Source: Caenorhabditis elegans
Lineage: Eukaryota; Nematoda; Chromadorea; Rhabditida; Rhabditidae
Direction: 5' to 3'
Assembly: GCF_000002985.6 (NCBI RefSeq)
Contig: NC_003281.10
Location: 5,766,001 to 5,830,000, forward strand
DNA: 64,000 nt
Under the pieces are notes generated by a model. It was given only the letters and a program-made list of their open reading frames with translations, ran no database searches and was not told the DNA's origin. Below are positions 34,201 through 46,000 of this stretch, piece by piece; the first letter of the stretch is position 1, and the number at the start of each line of letters is the position of its first letter. Made by a program: the position numbers and the translations under genes.

Positions 34201-37042
34201 ATTACAAAGTCAGCTGAGGCGGCGGATCCACAACAAAGTGCTGCTCCGTGGTTGTTAGGTATGTGAAGATGTGACTTTGCATGTGATAGTTGCGTTAATC
34301 AGCTTGTTTATGAGGAAGAGGGGAGAATGAGTCAGAAAAAGAGTTTAATTTTGTGATAAACAAATGAAATTAGAAAAGATCATGAAATTGGACTTTTGGT
34401 AGAACAAAATTAGTCTATCTAAAACTTTCAACTGGGATAATTCCGGATAACAACCGGGAACAAACAAAAAATGGTATTAAGATGTTTTAATTATAAATTA
34501 CAAACCAAACTTCAGGGTAGCTTGAAACTTTTAGAAAATGAATTGTTATTTTTGTGTTCTTAGTAAAACTTGAAAAAAAAACGTGCAAAACTCCTAACAA
34601 AAACTAAATTTTTTGAAGGTGCACCATGATAGGTATTAAAATTGGAGAAATTACGACAGTGACACCACAATATTGCACCACTAATTACCCTGAACCACCT
34701 GCTCTGACCCATTTCATTCCCATATGATACATTGTTTTCAGGAATGCACAAGAAAAGTATGGAAGCTGCGGCTCACTTGGAGAGTGTTGAAAAATGTGAT
34801 ATGTCGGATAGTGATGATGATGACCGTCCGGTAACTCCTCCAGTGCAACGTCAAGTGAAAAACGAGTACAAACCACGAATAATTGAGCATGTTCAACAAC
34901 AAGCTCCCCAACATCAGTCATCATTGAATTTCGATACTTCACTTGTTGTCAGTTCCTCACTTTCACAATTACATTTTCAGGATTCTCAAATGATTCCGAA
35001 CAATAATGCTTCATTGAAGCTTTATCATGATTACAATAATCCCATGTAACTCTATTTTTCCGTGAATTTCAATGTCAATAACTATTACCTAAATAATAAA
35101 TTAATCTGCTAATAACAACAATAATAATGAGCGGTCAGGAAACAACCACTTCTTTCTTTTTTCTTTTTAATCGCCGTTTGTCAAGTACTTATTTGAAGAT
35201 TTTGCGGGAAAAGAAGACGTACCTCGTGTAGCATGTCCTGTTCTTCCCGCTCTTCCCACCATCTGACGGTAATTTAGAGAAGTGAGAGCCGATGGGCCAC
35301 GTGGCTGAGCCTTGATGAGTACTCGTTCCGCAGGGAGATTTACGCCTGGAATTCTATTTTTTTATTTGGAAAAGAAGGTTTTAAACTTTTGAAAATGTAA
35401 AGTTTGAAAAATTATAATAGTTTTAATCTTAATATATCGACGAATTTGAACCTTTTATCTTATTTCATCAATAAGAAAAAAGAAAACAAAAATTTAATAT
35501 TCTTCAGCTAAAAAGGGCCAAAATTGTATGCTATTATTCGAAAAATCGACATTTTGGAATCTCGAAAAAAAAACCGAAAAATTTTCGCTTTTCGATTTAA
35601 AAAAAAGGGAAGAGCGGGATTAGCAAACAACTGGAAATTCTTGAGTGAATAGTATTTTTTGAAAGTTTAAAGTAAATTTTTATCAACAAATCTTCACCCT
35701 AAATGAAAATTATTGTTTGATTTAATTTTTTCCCCAAAAATATTTCAACAAACATTTTGCTTTTAATTTCTTCCGATATTTCGGTTGACCACAATTAAAA
35801 TTTTAAAACACTCACCTGAAGCCAAAGTACTTGTAGCCACAAGAATAACAATATTTTTCTCCCGAAATCCTAGTTCAATGCATTCTCTTTCCTCCATCGT
35901 CAATCCAGCATGATGATATGCTACTCCCCATGCAAGTGTTGACATAACATTCCGATCCTTGCAACCATTCCGTTCCAATCCATGCTTTATAAATAATAGT
36001 CCATTGGCTCGTTCTTTTAATATTTCCAACAATGAGCTGTCGGTTTTATTGATCTCATGGAATCTCGACGCAATATTCAAAGCAGTCTTCTCGGCATCAA
36101 GTTTCGAAGAAATCATTACCAAAGTCTGAGAATTGCGGCGAAAACTCTCTTCGGTAAGCAATATTAATGGATCTTCAGAGAATTCTCTTAGAACTTTGTT
36201 ATCTCCAGATTTCCTCAACTCCGAACCAATTACAATATGATTTTGTAGAACAATTGGTCGAAATCTTGCTTCGAAAACTTTCGCACCGTCCAGCCATTTG
36301 CCTATTCGATAAAGTTCTGGAATAGTTGCACTCATTCCGATAATTCTAACTTTTTCCAGTGCAGATTGGTTCCAGAGCAAAACTTTCGAGAGCATGTGCT
36401 CAATGTGTGCACCACGAGACGAATCGAAAACCATGTGCATTTCATCAACGACTATCATTCCTGAAAGCTACTTTTTGTGAAAATTTTAAATTAAAATCGA
36501 TTTATCTAACCAATTTCCTCAAACCAATCTTCTGATAATGCTCGATTTGTCAAACTTGCTGCTTTTTCGATGGTACAAACTGCCCCAAGCCACTCATTTG
36601 GATTTGAGGCCTGTGGACCAATGAAGCCACAGACAGAAATGTCATCTCGTCTCCAACACCGTTGAATTTGATGAAGTTTCTCTCGAGCCACGGAGATATA
36701 AGGAAGTACGAAGAGTACCTTTCTACCAGTTGAAGCGACTTTCCATGCTGAAAATTACAGTTTTTAAACATTTATTCTTTAAACCAGATAAAATAATACA
36801 TAAAAGTTCAGCTACAATGCTTTTCCCAGCACTTGTTGGCGCACTGAATATCAAGTGTTGATCTTCAAATTGTCTTGCCTCATTCAACACATCAATCTGC
36901 CAATCGAACAGCGCTTTGATGTTCTGAAATTAAAAAAATTTTGTCCCTATTTCATCACAGCGATTTATGTTACCTGCTCTGCGTAATAATCGATGATTTT
37001 TGAAGAAACCCATTCTGGAAATCTACAGGAAGCCTCGTCCAT
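25279..37042 (-). CDS. polq-1: DNA polymerase theta (helicase plus family A polymerase)
   Basis: Repairs double-strand breaks by end joining that uses short sequence matches. Nineteen exons join to about 1603 residues: 37042-36974, 36923-36800, 36747-36511, 36460-35816, 35345-35223, 32563-32430, 32008-31721, 31385-31152, 30961-30892, 30758-30620, 30189-30085, 29063-28306, 28079-27976, 27929-27701, 27436-27279, 27223-26555, 26433-26100, 26048-25839, 25460-25279. The helicase part has SAPTSAGKS near residue 50, DEMH near 149, GMSATI, and GRAGRTG near 389. A winged-helix/Sec63-like region follows. The middle is acidic and disordered (28306-29063). The polymerase has DYKQLELR near 1391, R...K...YG near 1431 and the catalytic HDE near 1554. 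Intron 5 (32564-35222) contains the whole of ceh-10. It is shorter than human POLQ mainly in the central linker. Confidence 0.95.
32180..32310. repeat. dispersed CTTTAAAGGCGCAC / TACTGTA repeat
   Basis: Intronic segment with ACAGTATTCTTTAAAGGCGC and TTACTGTATTTTTTGCGC. Related copies occur near 24990-25090, 61605-61770 and 63805-63980, and a partial one flanks the palindrome at 12807. This is a high-copy nematode repeat type; no function is visible. Confidence 0.6.
33073..35049 (+). CDS. ceh-10: paired-like homeodomain transcription factor CEH-10
   Basis: Five exons (33073-33177, 33223-33358, 33406 to about 33707, 34075-34258, 34742-35049) give 344 residues. The homeodomain spans the exon 3/4 junction: it opens with [20 protein letters not shown] and its third helix reads [15 protein letters not shown]. 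It is followed by the CVC-type region of Vsx/Chx10 proteins ([20 protein letters not shown]). A Ser/Gly-rich stretch precedes it and an acidic DSDDDD stretch follows. Chx10-type factors specify interneurons; in C. elegans CEH-10 acts with TTX-3 in the AIY neuron and in CAN neuron migration (established). The whole gene lies in one intron of polq-1 on the opposite strand, so the two may interfere or share chromatin state. Confidence 0.95.
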
Positions 37043-37264
37043 CTTGTTTCATACTAAAAACTCTGATTTCAGACTGAAAAACATGTTTTTTTCAGCGAAG
37101 AAAACTAAAATTTGTTTGTGGCCGCGGTGGCCTAGTTTTCACGGCCGAGAAATGTCACATGTTTTGGCGCGCTCTTCGGCGAATTCAAATAAACTTTTTT
37201 GTTTTTAACAATTTCTAACTTTATTTTTGTGTTTTTAGAACTGAAATTCCATTTTTCAGGAGAA
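37043..37264. promoter_or_regulatory. bidirectional promoter between polq-1 and him-10
   Basis: Only 222 bases separate the two divergent start codons. The sequence TTTTGGCGCG at 37162-37171 matches the E2F/DP consensus TTTSGCGC, suitable for cell-cycle or germline genes. Upstream is GTGGCCGCGGTGGCCTAGTT (37119-37138) with a matching CGGCCGAG at 37142. A TTTTTCAG acceptor sits five bases before the him-10 ATG, indicating trans-splicing. The role of E2F here is inferred. Confidence 0.6.
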
Positions 37265-38994
37265 ATGTCAAACGTTGTACTAATTGTGTATGATCCGCGG
37301 ATGATTTCAAAGTATCTTGGTCAAAAATTGCATATGGGCCTTGTCGCCGATGACATTATCAAGCCAACCGTAAGTTTGAACAGAATATTGAATTCATCAG
37401 CACAAATAACCCGATTTCAGGCAGAAATAGCGCAACAAATATTTGCTAATTTTGTGAGGCTTGTGTTAAATGTGTCGGAAAGCTCGCTGACGACCCTTCC
37501 GCTGTCCGCCAACTGTGATTATGATCCAGAATTGCATAAAAAGAGCATTCCTATCATTATTCTCTTCCAATGCATGTAAGATTTTAATTTTAATGTTAGA
37601 TTTGCTGAAATATTTTTTCAGGAAAGCATTTATCAAAGATAATTCTGGCAACAAGCTGGACTTGACGATGTGCGATCTCGTGACACCTGCAAAACACGAA
37701 CATCGATTCAGAAAGCTGACAAGTTTTCTTGTAGATTTTCTGAAACTTCACGAATTGGCCACTCCAGCGTTCAATGAAATTAGCGAAGAGTTCAGTGATC
37801 GAAAGTTCGAAATGGAAAAGATTCGGGAAGAGTTGTTAGAAGCCGAGAAGAAGAAAAATGATCTTCTCGCGAAACAAAGCATAAGAAAACGTCATGAGCA
37901 TGAATTAATCAACGAACAGAGCAATGCGAAGGCAGAACTTAAAAATGTTGTGAACGAATATACCGAAACTCGTCAAATTAATGAAGAACTCGACAAGCAG
38001 AAAGAAGAAGCTATTCTGCACATTCAAGCCCTCGAAAAGGAAATGCTAACTGGTAAAAAGACAATTGAGCATTTGAATGAAGAAGTTCTGACATCGCCGG
38101 AACAGCTGAAACAAGAAATGGAGGAAAGGAAACGTCACATTGAAGAGCTCCGCGATTGTCTTGAATCATCAAAGTACTGATATATCTTCAGTCTCTCCAA
38201 AAATTCAAAATAAAAGTAATTATTTTCAGAAAAGGCCTTCAAGCAAAACTCGAGGCTCGTGAAATTTGCATCAACTCGGAGAAGAACGTGCCAGTGATTA
38301 TTGAGAAGATCCATCAGTGGACTGAAGTTCGAGAAGTTATCATTGACCTGATCGATGTTGAAAGTGAGAATCTTCGAAAGCTCAAGGAAATGGAGGAGCA
38401 ATTGGATTTTATGATGAAGGAGATGGAAACGGCACAAAAGCGACTCGTCGAGCAGTCGGAGACTCATGAACAATTGCGTATAGAACACACGCAGAAAAGT
38501 GAAGAGCGTCAGCGTAGAATTGAGGAGATTACCGAGTGAGGAATTTATTTGATACTTTGAAAACATTTTTTTAAACGATGTAAATCTTTCAGGCAAATCG
38601 CAAATTTGAAAACTAGTCAGCCAGATGTGTCACAGGAAATTGCTAAAAAGGTTTTTGTCAGATCAATCTTCATAAAACTCACCAACATTTTTTTCAGAAG
38701 CAAGAACTCCTCGCTCTAAAAAACGCACACAGTGAGACGATTTCCCAAATCACCAACTCTTGCCAAGATGCTGTTGCAAAATTCGCAAAACTTAATGCAA
38801 TGTTCAAAGAAACCCAGAAAGTAGCTTTTGAGAAGAACACTGCAGCTGCACGTGAAATGGAACGTCTAAAAAGCTCTCTTACCGGACGCCTTCTGAGTGA
38901 TTACACATTCGGATCATCGACAATCGACGCCGGAGAGAACACGGAAAATTGTGATCCACAACCTAACGATTCGAGTTTTTCCGTTTTCAAATAG
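37265..38994 (+). CDS. him-10: kinetochore protein Nuf2 homologue HIM-10
   Basis: Six exons (37265-37369, 37421-37575, 37622-38173, 38230-38535, 38593-38650, 38698-38994) give 490 residues, as expected for HIM-10. The N-terminal third is a compact calponin-like domain that, with Ndc80, binds microtubules. From about residue 140 nearly the whole protein is coiled coil rich in Glu, Lys and Gln (for example MEKIREELLEAEKKKNDLLA). Part of the NDC-80 complex at the outer kinetochore. AATAAA near 39089 is a likely polyadenylation signal. Divergent from polq-1 over a very short promoter. Confidence 0.92.
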
Positions 38995-39609
38995 AATGAC
39001 TCAACTCGAAAATTTCACTTCATTTGATCTCTATTCAATGTAAATGTTATGCTTTCTTCCATACCAATAACAAAATTTTAACTGAGTCTAAATAAATCAT
39101 GTGGTCTTTATTTTCAAATGTTTTCTTTTCATTCCCAGGCTCTAGAAATTTCACACCAATTTACTTTTCAGGTAAGAATTCACTCAAGTGGTATTTACGG
39201 GGAGATTATGTGCCTCTGTTTTTAATTAAAAATAAAATTAGAAATTTTGAATTTTTTGCCTTGTATTTTTTTGTTTGCGTCTTTAAGACTACAGTAAGAC
39301 AAAAAGTGGGCGTGGTTTCTTATTTTGGAGAAAGCTCAAACAGGGAATAAGTGAGAGTCGGAAGTTTTGAAACGTTTTTTGAAAAAAAAATTATCTTGAA
39401 ATGAAAACTTTTCCAGAAATTTTAAACTTCTCTTCGCTCATTAGCTCTACAAGTTGGAATTGTCCTTCTGAATTGAATATTATCCTACCAAAATTCTAAA
39501 TAAATTTAAATAAATCGTGCGGGCCTCGAGTTATTGCATTCAACATTGACATTTTTCGTTCATTTCTCAATTTTTGTATTGTATTTCTGAAAAATTCACT
39601 CTACAAATT

Positions 39610-40937
39610 ATGCAGTAAGCTTTTTCAAATAATGTTCTTTTCAGATTTTATAATTTTCAGACCATTAGACCTTTCGGGTAAGAGATTAGTTCGACCAGAT
39701 GATTCAAATGGTACAAGATCTTCCACTGATGATGTACATTCGATGTGCTCTCAGGTGAGCATTCATAGTACATGATGATGTTTTAGTTTTATATATGTAA
39801 AAGAAACGCTCTTTGAAGTTAATTGCTTTCCATGTGTATAAACTAATCATAAACTAAACTGCAAGAAATTAAAATAAAATTATATTTAAAAGCTCTCAAA
39901 TCTGGGACCCCGATCTCTTCCAAATGCTCGTTCCCTTGGTAGCTCAACATCTTCAATTCTTCTGCTTCATAAAACTTACAAGGAAACATCGGCCCCGCCT
40001 CCAAATCAAGTCGCATTCAAATCAGTCATCTTGGCAAATACCCAACTTGTGACGGAATTCCTTCAAAACGGAGAGCTTCCAACTTTCAAAAAACAAAGCT
40101 CGCGGAGCACCAACAATCCCTGGAGACGATACGGTGCTCTACGCAAGATTTGTGAAACCGGAGGTTTCGCTCCGAATAGTGGATCAAAGAAGGAGAGGAA
40201 GAATCGAGAGACTTTAATGGCGGTTAAGGTAATATCTCGTGGATCCTGTCACCATTCAAGTGGATAATCTGAATCATTAATTTTTATTCTATTCCAGCAA
40301 AATGTCAAAGTCCCAATTGCACCAACATCTGCTCAAATGACATTGAACAAAGTTAAGGATCCGGGACCGTAGTAAGTTTTTAAAAAATCTAGATTTTTTG
40401 GAATTAATTTTTGAAATGGTTAGGCTTCCAAAGTATGGTGCTACCTCTGGCCTACCTACAGCCTATTTTTTCTGCTTTGACGCAAACTCCGATGTTTGGA
40501 AGAAGTTTGTTTGGCCGATTTCTAATACTAGTGAGAAGAAAAAACTCCACTTTTTGGGTGTAAATAAAAATTATTAATACTTTTAATCCAACTTTAAGAT
40601 TAATTCCAAATATATATCCTAATAGTAAGATATCTTACCCATTTCCTCTTACCTTTTTGATCAAATATTTGAAAAGACTTCTCATATTGTTACCCAATCA
40701 AAAAAACATTTCAGTGAGAATAAGCTGGCTCTGAAAGTTCCGAAGAATACGACAGTCGATGTGGCGGCTCAAAATCTTGCCGAGCAAGTGAAGGTGAATA
40801 ACCTAGAAGAAAAATCGATAGAAATGTCCTGTCTCTTTTTCTTTTCACTCTCTCATTTCCAGATATTCATTCTTCAATATGGTGTTGAATTGGTGGATAA
40901 TGAACCGGAGATCAATCAAGGCGTTAAATCGAAATGA
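39610..40937 (+). CDS. unrecognised protein, about 220 residues
   Basis: Exons 39610-39614, 39661-39754, 39893-40228, 40298-40371, 40715-40793 and 40863-40937 join in frame. The five-base first exon (ATGCA) is chosen because its GTAAGC donor and a TTTTCAG acceptor 46 bases on give a clean start (MQPLDLSGKR). The third exon uses a poor acceptor (TTTAAAAG). The protein is Ser/Asn-rich at the start, basic in the middle (PWRRYGALRK, SGSKKERKNR) and ends with a short conserved-looking helix region (AAQNLAEQVKIFILQYGVEL). No signal peptide or membrane segment. I do not recognise the family. It lies 615 bp after him-10 and 192 bp before the next gene, so an operon is possible. Confidence 0.65.
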
Positions 40938-41129
40938 AATATTGAAATTTGATTATTTGAATAAAGTTGAAGAGCAACGAAACTTGTTAGATTTTTTAAT
41001 AAAATGTCGGCCATCAGCCACAGCCGGCCACCCAGCAGCCGTCGTCTCCTTTTATTGACTTGACCATCTCTTTTCCACCCTCCTGTTTCTTCATACTATT
41101 CTCTGACTTTTTATTAATTAAAATATTTA

Positions 41130-43091
41130 ATGGATCTACTAGATCTATACCATGCTCATGATTTGCAACTTGCATCTGAAGGAAATTTTGAGGAAGTGCA
41201 TTTTACGAAAAGAGCAGAAGAAGATGGAAATTCAAGTCCTGAGAGTAAAGGAAAAATAAAAAAGACGAGAATTGTACCATGGGAACCATATAAGGCGGCT
41301 GTCGCACATGATAAGTGAGTTTTCGTTCGGTCAAAATTATTATTATTAAATCTTAAGATAATAATGAATTTTGGTACTTGTGTATTTGTTGTGTATTATT
41401 TCCCTTCATTTTTAAAAATACATTTTTAAATATAAACGTACCTGAATTTTCACATTAAAAAAGTACAAATTTCTAGAGTTCCGAAAACTTTATACTTCAC
41501 ATAAATTACGATCCTCTTTGCAATTAACCTAATACATTTTTCTAAAAATTTCCGATTCCCAAAAAAATTCCAGCTTGAACACGAAAATGATAATAAAAAA
41601 AATACTAGGAAAATTAAGATTTTTTACAAGTTATTAAAAAAAATAAGAGAATCCAAACAAATGTTTCTTCTCGACAAGAAATCACATTCAGGCAAGGTTC
41701 CACGTGTCCAGAGAATCTTCCCGAACTGATAGCATATGCAATGAATTCAAAATCAGAACAGAATAATAATATACAATTACGAAAGGAATTGAGAGACGAG
41801 AGAAAAGATAGAAAAAGCATGGAACCGGTGACTTCGTCCGAACGAGAAGCTGAGTTGGAACGAGAATTGGATCTTCTAAGAAAAGAGTTAAATATTGAAC
41901 AAAAAATGAATTCGGAGCTTAAAAGATTAATGATTGCCACGTTGAGTGATGAACTTCAGGGGCAGGTTGAAGCATTGACAGAAGATAAAGTACGATTGGC
42001 TCATCGAGTTGATGAATATATGGGAAAGGTGAGTATGATTATAACAAAAATATCAGAATTTAGGTTCTTAGAACTCTCATTTCAAAAGTTTCAATAACAA
42101 ATACCCTTTGAGTTTAATCTATATAGATCTAGTTTGAAGTTATCTAATCTGCAATTCATCTGTTCCTCACTTTCATTTTTTTTAAACTTTCATTTAAAGC
42201 GAATCTATGTAAAACTGGCGCTGAAACTATTACATAAAGTCAATAGTTAAATGTTCCTTTTGTATGAGTTAGTATGATCGTACTAGTAACATCCTTATCC
42301 TCACCTTTGCCACTCAAAACTGAAGACGTAAGCATATAATTTATAAAGTCAACTGAATTAAATGAGAATTTTTTCAGCTAATGGTTGAAGATGAAGAATC
42401 AGATAGACTACGAATTGATCGAGATGTTTGGAAATGTAAATTTTTAGCTCAATCGATACGATGTGATGAGCTAACTTCAAAGAATGAGTATCTATTGAAG
42501 ACATTGGTAGGCATTCAACAAGCTGTAAAAACTAAGAAGTAAGTTTTTCAAATGATCAGATTATCTTCATTTTGACAAGACATGTTTTTAATCTACATAC
42601 TCAGTATGTCATATTGATATAAGTAATATGACAAACTATCATAGTTAAAGTTTAAAATAATTTTGAAAGTTTTCAATTCACAATCAATTTCAGTCACATT
42701 TGTGTCTGTTCATATTAGGGCTTCAAGAAGATATGCTAATTAAAAAAACCAACAATTTGTTTAAAAAGTTGGCAATTTTCCAAAATTTACTGAAAGTTTT
42801 GAAAGAACTAAAACATACTAGATTATTGTTCAAGAGTATTGTTCTTGGCCCATACCACAGTTTTTTATTCAAAAAATTTTTTTTTGCATTCTCCCATTAT
42901 CTGTATACTCAACGATATCAATTTTCAGTGTAACTTCGGACGAAATCAGTGATTTTACCCAACTCGACCTTCAACCACTTTTTCACCGTTCTCCTTGTGA
43001 AGAAAGAGTTCGTCCAATTACTGCTAAGTATACAAACCTAACAATCGCCTGCTGCAAAAACTGTATGGGTCGAGATATTCAACTTCTTTAA
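41130..43091 (+). CDS. golgin-45 (BLZF1) homologue
   Basis: Exons 41130-41314, 41692-42028, 42378-42538 and 42929-43091 give about 281 residues. The middle is a coiled coil (residues about 85-200). Blocks line up with human BLZF1: MNSELKRLMIATLSDELQ with VNRELKKLLVASVGDDLQ, DVWKCKFLAQSIRCDEL with DVWRSKFLASRVMADEL, and the C-terminal YTNLTIACCKNCMGRDIQ with YENITFNCCNHCRGELIA. In vertebrates golgin-45 binds GRASP55 and Rab2 on medial Golgi. The C-terminus ends IQLL, which could play the part of the hydrophobic tail that meets the GRASP PDZ domain (inference). The start is 192 bp after the upstream stop. Confidence 0.85.
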
Positions 43092-46000
43092 TTACTTTGT
43101 AAACTTCTTTTGTATTTTTCCTTCAATGGTTGTGTGTATTTTCATTTTTATTCCAATTTCCGAAAATGGGTATATATGTTCCAATTGTGATGAAGAAACA
43201 GATTTCAATTTCCTCATAAAAACGGGTGTTTCGGGGGTGACGAGGGGCGCCGAAAGAAGAAGGACGTTCATCTGCGCCAATTGGGCGCCACTTCGTCCAT
43301 CCGGTCCATAAAATGAGCAATCTAATTCGTTTTACTGCGTTTTGATTCGGACAAAAAAATTGAAGAGGGCTTGCCGCCAAACAGGTGTTGGCAAGATTTC
43401 TCAGTTTTCAATAAAATACGTTTTCATGAAAGGGCACGTCTTCAGGCGCCTGCCAGTATTTTTTCGATCAAGGAAGCCAAAATTTTTGTGCCTTCAACAA
43501 AAAGATGTTTCCGTGAATATTTTTGTCCCTGCCGAATAGTTGTGCCAGAAAGTGGACGTGTCTAGGTCCGACCTATTTCAGGATCAACTGGAATCATTTT
43601 TGAATTTTTTTTTAATTTGAAGGTGTTATTTCATTAGTATACCATTTTATTTCTGTTGCTGTCATGGTAGGCAGGCACATTTTCGTGCCTATGTGTGTCG
43701 CTTAAACCTTATACTACATAATTAATTTGGTGCACACAAACAAAGAAACCACGAGCTTGGGTGGAGTAAAACTTGAGTATTGTCATTTTTAGTAATTTTT
43801 ACTTTACAATGATCATGCTTAGAGCTCAAAATTTCTTGATTAGACCCAAGCCACGTCTTGGTTTTGTTTTACCAAAAAAATCGAAATTTTTTAGAACATT
43901 TTCTCTGGTTTCATTATAATTAAAACATCATCCCAGAAAAAAAGTTATTAAAAATTTGCGCTCGAACATTTTTGAAAATTTTTACTCCACATCAATCAAA
44001 TCATAAAAATAATAAAACAAATGGGGCACAAAGTCACAAAACTCCAGCTGTGCGAGATAGAGAAGAGCAGTAGGAGAACCTACTATAAATATCGTTTAAT
44101 TTTGTGCGCGAGCCCCCTTCCCGTCTGGCCGTGTGGCAAACACTCCTCCCAAACCTCTAAAATGTCCGTTTTTTTGTGCTCTGTGCATCTCTCGTTCTCT
44201 TCAGTACCTTATTTCAAAATGCGGGCGCCTGTTTCTCTCTTTCAAAACCGTATCTTTAACTGCCTGGGTCTGTGCTCATCTCAGCACTATTTTCATTACT
44301 AATTATTCACGCTTCACTTCATATTACTGGACAGTCGTCTTCTTACATGAACATTTTACTTCTGTTTTCTTACAAACTTTTTTTCGTTTTTCGGATTCGG
44401 AGATATATTTTTTTCCTTTTAAAGTTTTTTTTAGATGATATTCAGTTGATAACTTTAAATTCTACCGATTCAATAATTTTCAGATAATATTAATTTTTAT
44501 TTAAAAAAATTAAATTAAATTTTTTCAAATAATTTTTCAAAGATCCAAAAATGGATTACTGTCACAAAAGCGTGCCAGCCTATGTATTTTTAAAATTCAC
44601 TGCACATTTTTTCAGACAATATTTGAAAATTTTCTAGGTGGTCGCAGCGAACAAAATAATTTGAGCGCATGCGCCTTTATGATGAATATAAAATTTGAAA
44701 TTGATGCACACACAGTTTCTGAAAAAAATTGAATTTTTCCCGGAATTAAACACCATTTTTCAACTTTGTGTGAATTCTTGTAAACTACTGATTAAATATG
44801 ACAGTAAACTGAAACTATCACCAAATTTCCAAACTTCCGATCAATGTGTTCATTTTTCGAAACGAGCGCCGGTTTTGAACTGTTATATATTTTGAAACGA
44901 AAGTTTGTTTATCAGGGTGGTGGCTTTGCTGTGTCCTCTACAGTTTTGAGCCCATCCTTTTCATCACTGATGTTGAGTAACATATGATTTTTGAGAGACG
45001 AATGTGCACTAATCACGTGAAGCTCTTATTCGACACGTCCCACAGCTGACCAAAATACACATTTACCTTAAATACTTTTTGATATCTTGAATTATGAAAA
45101 GTTTTATTTCTTGCCGAATCGCAAGATATATTTTATTATTTTTAAAAACTTGATTTTTTCAAATATACGCTGGAAGTATACATTTGCAAACACTGATCCC
45201 AATGTTAGTTAACAATTTTCTAATTATTATGTAGGAAACAGATATAAACTGCCAATGGTCTAGTTTTGCACCTCTCCACTTTGGCAGTCTTTTAAATTAT
45301 CAATAAATTTTAAATTGGAAAACTTTATAAAAGTAAATTAGAAACATTTGTAGAGTATTTTGATAAAACTGAAAACATCCAGGATAGAAGCTGTCGAATT
45401 CCAGCCAGGTGTGTGATGCACCATGTGCAAAATTAATACTGCAGCACTCCTGTTTGGAAGCCAGACTAACAATTTATCTATTTTTTCTATTTTCCAAATT
45501 TTCTTACAAGTTACCTTGGAACATTTTCCAGATTAGATTTCACGTCACTCCCTAAAACTGTATTTTGACGTCATTTTTGTTTGAGTTCGGCCCCATGTTT
45601 CCGCCAATATGTTCTTCAACTCGCCTACTCCCTCTCAAACATTCTCGCATTACTAGAATTTCAAAGGATATCAGTGAAATTTTCATAATAATTAGTTTAC
45701 AATTTCCCAAAAACATTTCTGAGAGTTATGGTTTCTAAATAGAATTTTACTCAATTTTACTTTTAATTGCTGTATCCCATGTCTCAATTTTCACAGCTCA
45801 TACTTGAATGCTTTCAATTTTATCAAAAGTTGTCGAAAAAATGAGTTTCCTACTCTATGTTTTAATTTTTAATTTATTAATATCTTCAATATAAACCAAG
45901 ATCCATTAAAATGAAAAGTATATTAATTCAAATTAGAAATACTTTTCAAAGTTTGAAAACTTGATGTTCCGTTTCCTTACAGTTTCAATAAGATACAGAA

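Noticed and set aside
36800..36923. Possible one-base frameshift in a polq-1 helicase exon
   Set aside because: A first reading gave an extra base at two line joins. With corrected joins all 19 exons keep frame and the protein matches the family, so it was a reading error.
44021..44487. Overlapping frames of 70-100 residues
   Set aside because: Composition is T-rich, no splice sites support them and they overlap each other in different frames.
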